Shown: in pieces, positions 61,444 to 64,000 of the stretch
Layout: each line of letters begins with the position of its first letter
Numbering within the stretch: position 1 is the stretch's first letter
Assembly (NCBI RefSeq): GCF_006715485.1
Contig: NZ_VFNH01000001.1
Span: forward strand, 1,488,001 to 1,552,000
Origin: Herbaspirillum sp. SJZ107
GTDB taxonomy: Bacteria; Pseudomonadota; Gammaproteobacteria; Burkholderiales; Burkholderiaceae_D
DNA: 64,000 bases
Direction of reading: 5' to 3'
Program-made: the position numbers and the translations under genes
Notes under the pieces: generated by a model
What the model was told of the DNA's origin: nothing
Databases searched by the model: none
What the model saw: the letters and a program-made list of their open reading frames with translations, nothing else

Positions 61444-62937
61444 ATGCACTATGTGTCCACCCGCGCGACCAGCGCGTCCGCAGCACGCAATCCCCAATCC
61501 TTCTCCGATATCCTGCTGGGCGGCCTGGCGCCGGACGGCGGCCTGTATCTGCCGGAAACCTATCCGCAGGTGAGCGGCGCCGAACTCGACGCCTGGCGCA
61601 GCCTGTCGTACGCCGAGCTGGCCTACGAAATCCTGCGCAAGTTCGCCACCGACATCCCCGACCAAGACCTGAAGGCGCTGACCGCGAAGACCTATACGCC
61701 GGCGGTCTACCGCAATGCGCGCGAGGATGAATCCGCCGAAGAGATCACGCCGCTGCGCGTGCTGGAGCAGGGCCCGGCGCGCACGCTGATCCTGCAGGGC
61801 CTGTCGAACGGCCCGACGCTGGCCTTCAAGGACATGGCGATGCAGTTGCTGGGCAACCTGTTCGAATACGCGCTGGCAAAGAACGGCGACGAACTGAACA
61901 TCTTCGGCGCCACCTCGGGCGACACCGGCAGCGCCGCCGAGTACGCGATGCGCGGCAAGCGCGGCATCCGCGTGTTCATGCTGTCGCCGCACGCCAAGAT
62001 GAGCGCCTTCCAGACCGCCCAGATGTTCAGCCTGCAGGACCCGAACATCTTCAACATCGCGGTCGAAGGCGTGTTCGACGATTGCCAGGACATGGTCAAG
62101 GCCGTGTCGAGCGACCTCGAATTCAAGGTGCGCCAGAAGATCGGCACCGTCAACTCGATCAACTGGGCCCGCGTGGTGGCGCAGGTCGTGTACTACTTCC
62201 GCGGCTACCTGAAGGCCACGACGAACAACGACCAGAAGGTGTCGTTCACGGTCCCGTCGGGCAACTTCGGCAACATCTGCGCCGGCCACATCGCCCGCAT
62301 GATGGGCCTGCCGATCGACAAGCTGGTGGTCGCCACCAACGAGAACAACGTGCTCGACGAGTTCTTCCGCACCGGCGTCTACCGCGTGAGGAAGAGCTCG
62401 GAGACCTATCACACCAGCAGCCCGTCGATGGACATCTCGAAGGCCTCGAACTTCGAGCGCTTCGTCTATGACCTGGTCGGCCGCGACGCCGAGCGCACGC
62501 ATGCGCTGTTCCGCAAGGTCGAGACCCACGGCGGCTTCGACCTGTCCGGCGCGCCCGGCAGCGACGGCGACGAATTCAAGGCGGTCGCGCAGTACGGCTT
62601 CCAGTCCGGCAGCTCGAACCACGAGAATCGCCTGGCGACCATCCGCGAAGTCTTCGACGACTACGGCATCACGATCGATACCCACACCGCCGACGGCATC
62701 AAGGTCGCGCGCGAGCACGTCGAACCCGGCGTGCCGATGATCGTGCTGGAGACCGCGCTGGCGGCCAAGTTCAACGAGACCATCCTGGAAGCGCTCGGTA
62801 CCGACGCCGCGCGCCCGGCCGGTTTCGAGGACATCGAGAGCCTGCCGCAGCGCTTCGTCGTCATGCATCCGAACGTCGCCCAGATGAAGGAATTCATCGC
62901 CGCGCACACCGGCCTGGCGCAGGGGGCGGCGGCGTGA
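61444..62937 (+). CDS. thrC: Threonine synthase
   Basis: This 497-residue PLP enzyme converts O-phosphohomoserine to threonine. It is the long (yeast/E. coli-like) form: HYVSTRATSASAARNPQSFSD-type N terminus, GLAPDGGLYLPETYP, the PLP lysine K129 in TLAFKDMAMQLLG, FGATSGDTGSAAEYAM, and VPSGNFGNICAGHIARMMGLP. In related bacteria thrC usually follows hom (homoserine dehydrogenase), but here the gene upstream is sdaA. Its stop codon overlaps the GTG of the next gene by four bases. Confidence 0.97.
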   Translation: MHYVSTRATSASAARNPQSFSDILLGGLAPDGGLYLPETYPQVSGAELDAWRSLSYAELAYEILRKFATDIPDQDLKALTAKTYTPAVYRNAREDESAEEITPLRVLEQGPARTLILQGLSNGPTLAFKDMAMQLLGNLFEYALAKNGDELNIFGATSGDTGSAAEYAMRGKRGIRVFMLSPHAKMSAFQTAQMFSLQDPNIFNIAVEGVFDDCQDMVKAVSSDLEFKVRQKIGTVNSINWARVVAQVVYYFRGYLKATTNNDQKVSFTVPSGNFGNICAGHIARMMGLPIDKLVVATNENNVLDEFFRTGVYRVRKSSETYHTSSPSMDISKASNFERFVYDLVGRDAERTHALFRKVETHGGFDLSGAPGSDGDEFKAVAQYGFQSGSSNHENRLATIREVFDDYGITIDTHTADGIKVAREHVEPGVPMIVLETALAAKFNETILEALGTDAARPAGFEDIESLPQRFVVMHPNVAQMKEFIAAHTGLAQGAAA

Positions 62938-64000
62938 GCGGCGCTCGACAGCCGGTCCAGGAACAGGGTGGCGCGCAGCCGGCGCGCAAGCCGATGCTGG
63001 CAGTGCGCGAAGCGCTCGACTTCCTGCTGGCCGCCGCGCGTCCGGTGGCGGAGACCGAGAAGGTCGCCACGCTGGAAGCCAACGGCCGCGTGCTGGCCGA
63101 AGACCAGGTCTCGCCCCTCGACGTGCCGGCCGCCGACAATACCCAGATGGATGGCTATGCGGTGCGCGCGGCCGACTGTGCCGGTGGCGCGGCGCGCCTG
63201 CAGGTGGCGCAGCGCATCCCGGCCGGCAGCGTCGGCCAGCCGCTGGCTGCCGGCACCGCGGCCCGCATCTTCACCGGCGCCCTGATCCCGCAAGGGGCGG
63301 ACGCGGTGGTGATGCAGGAACAGTGCGAGGTCGATGGCGACTATGTCATCGTCAAGCACACACCGGCGGCGGGCGAGTGGATCCGCCGCGCCGGCGAGGA
63401 CGTGCGCAGCGGCGCCGTGATCCTGCCGGCCGGCACCCGCCTGCGCGGCCAGGAGCTGGGGCTGGCCGCATCGGTCGGCCTGGCGACGCTGCCGGTGCGG
63501 CGGCGCCTGCGCGTGGCGGTGTTCTTCACCGGCGACGAACTGGCGATGCCGGGCGAGCCCCTGAAGCCCGGCGCGATCTACAACTCGAACCGCTTCACGC
63601 TGCGTGGCCTGCTGGAGAACCTCGGCTGCGAGTTCACCGACTACGGCATCGTGCCGGATTCGCTGCAGGCCACGCGCGACACGCTGCGCGAGGCGGCCCG
63701 CGCGCACGACCTGATCATCACCTCGGGCGGCGTCTCGGTCGGCGAGGAAGACCACATCAAGCCGGCGGTGGAAGCCGAAGGGCGCCTGAACATGTGGCAG
63801 ATCGCGGTCAAGCCGGGCAAGCCGCTCGCCTTCGGCGAAGTGCGCAGACAAGGTGACACCGAGGGCGGTGCAGAAAACGATGCCGCGTTCTTCATCGGCC
63901 TGCCGGGCAATCCGGTGTCGAGCTTCATCACCTTCCTGCTGTTCGTGCGGCCTTTCGTGCTGCGTTTGCAGGGCGTGACCGGTGCGGTCGAGCCGCGCAC
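62934..64000 (+). CDS. glp: Molybdopterin molybdotransferase, 3' end outside the window
   Basis: Open to the right edge (355 codons seen). It starts with a GTG that overlaps the thrC stop (GTGA), so translation is coupled. Motifs of MoeA/Glp are present: LDVPAADNTQMDGYAVRAAD, FTGALIPQGADAVVMQEQ, IRRAGEDV, VFFTGDELAMPGEPLKPG, IYNSNRFTLRGLL, TSGGVSVGEEDH and FFIGLPGNPVSSF. The protein inserts molybdate into adenylylated molybdopterin to form the molybdenum cofactor. Pairing of thrC with glp is familiar in betaproteobacteria, usually followed by moaD and moaE, which would lie outside the window. Confidence 0.95.
   Translation, partial: MSGARQPVQEQGGAQPARKPMLAVREALDFLLAAARPVAETEKVATLEANGRVLAEDQVSPLDVPAADNTQMDGYAVRAADCAGGAARLQVAQRIPAGSVGQPLAAGTAARIFTGALIPQGADAVVMQEQCEVDGDYVIVKHTPAAGEWIRRAGEDVRSGAVILPAGTRLRGQELGLAASVGLATLPVRRRLRVAVFFTGDELAMPGEPLKPGAIYNSNRFTLRGLLENLGCEFTDYGIVPDSLQATRDTLREAARAHDLIITSGGVSVGEEDHIKPAVEAEGRLNMWQIAVKPGKPLAFGEVRRQGDTEGGAENDAAFFIGLPGNPVSSFITFLLFVRPFVLRLQGVTGAVEPR

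Noticed and set aside
59905..62907. 1000-codon open frame on the minus strand across sdaA and thrC
   Set aside because: It spans two well-identified genes and their promoter gap and has shadow composition.

Overview
The window is high-GC, gene-dense bacterial chromosome. Several features point to a betaproteobacterium of the Oxalobacteraceae (Massilia/Telluria type): two PEP-CTERM sorted proteins, a double cyanophycin synthetase locus, a PobR/PobA 4-hydroxybenzoate module, a thrC-glp(moeA) junction, and strong codon bias toward G/C in third positions. That placement is inference from gene content; no rRNA or tRNA gene was seen. I also saw no CRISPR array, prophage or complete insertion sequence.

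Layout. 0-4.4 kb is a lower-GC accessory patch: an IS30-family element running off the left edge (its transposase carries an in-frame TGA), a decayed IS5-type transposase remnant, a small secreted protein, a PEP-CTERM protein, a DUF427 protein, and a GST divergent from a LysR regulator. 4.6-11.1 kb is aromatic catabolism: a PobR-like regulator divergent from pobA and an AAHS-type transporter, followed by a convergent TonB-dependent receptor. 11.4-18 kb holds ctaB, an AI-2E-type permease with a long C-terminal domain, an APC permease translationally coupled to an exported methyltransferase, and a zinc alcohol dehydrogenase. 18-20.2 kb is a LysR/old-yellow-enzyme divergent pair.

20.2-27.65 kb is one minus-strand run of eight genes for organosulfur scavenging: a DszC/SfnB-like flavoprotein, MetN-MetI-MetQ, a flavin-dependent monooxygenase and SsuA-SsuC-SsuB. 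27.9-31.6 kb has two small lower-GC genes, a HAD dehalogenase, a LysE exporter and a metallophosphoesterase.

31.7-43.0 kb is the most distinctive part. An APC transporter sits behind a leader with three hairpins. It is followed by a heme-oxygenase-like (HDO fold) putative di-iron protein directly upstream of cphA, then a PEP-CTERM gene. Facing them is a tightly overlapping operon iaaA-cphB-cphA'. Together these would make and break down the Asp-Arg storage polymer cyanophycin: two synthetases, a cyanophycinase that releases dipeptides, and an isoaspartyl dipeptidase that splits them.

43.2-56.6 kb holds signalling and housekeeping genes: a DUF2244 protein, a large PAS hybrid histidine kinase, an Hsp70-like protein, a DnaQ-like exonuclease, a Sel1-repeat protein, a prolyl oligopeptidase, and a GT9 glycosyltransferase whose 3' end overlaps a GGDEF-EAL protein. 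56.8-61.3 kb is threonine/glycine/serine catabolism: an XRE-cupin regulator, a near-perfect palindrome, then kbl, tdh and sdaA. The right edge has thrC overlapping glp/moeA, which runs off the window. Threonine breakdown and threonine synthesis therefore lie side by side.
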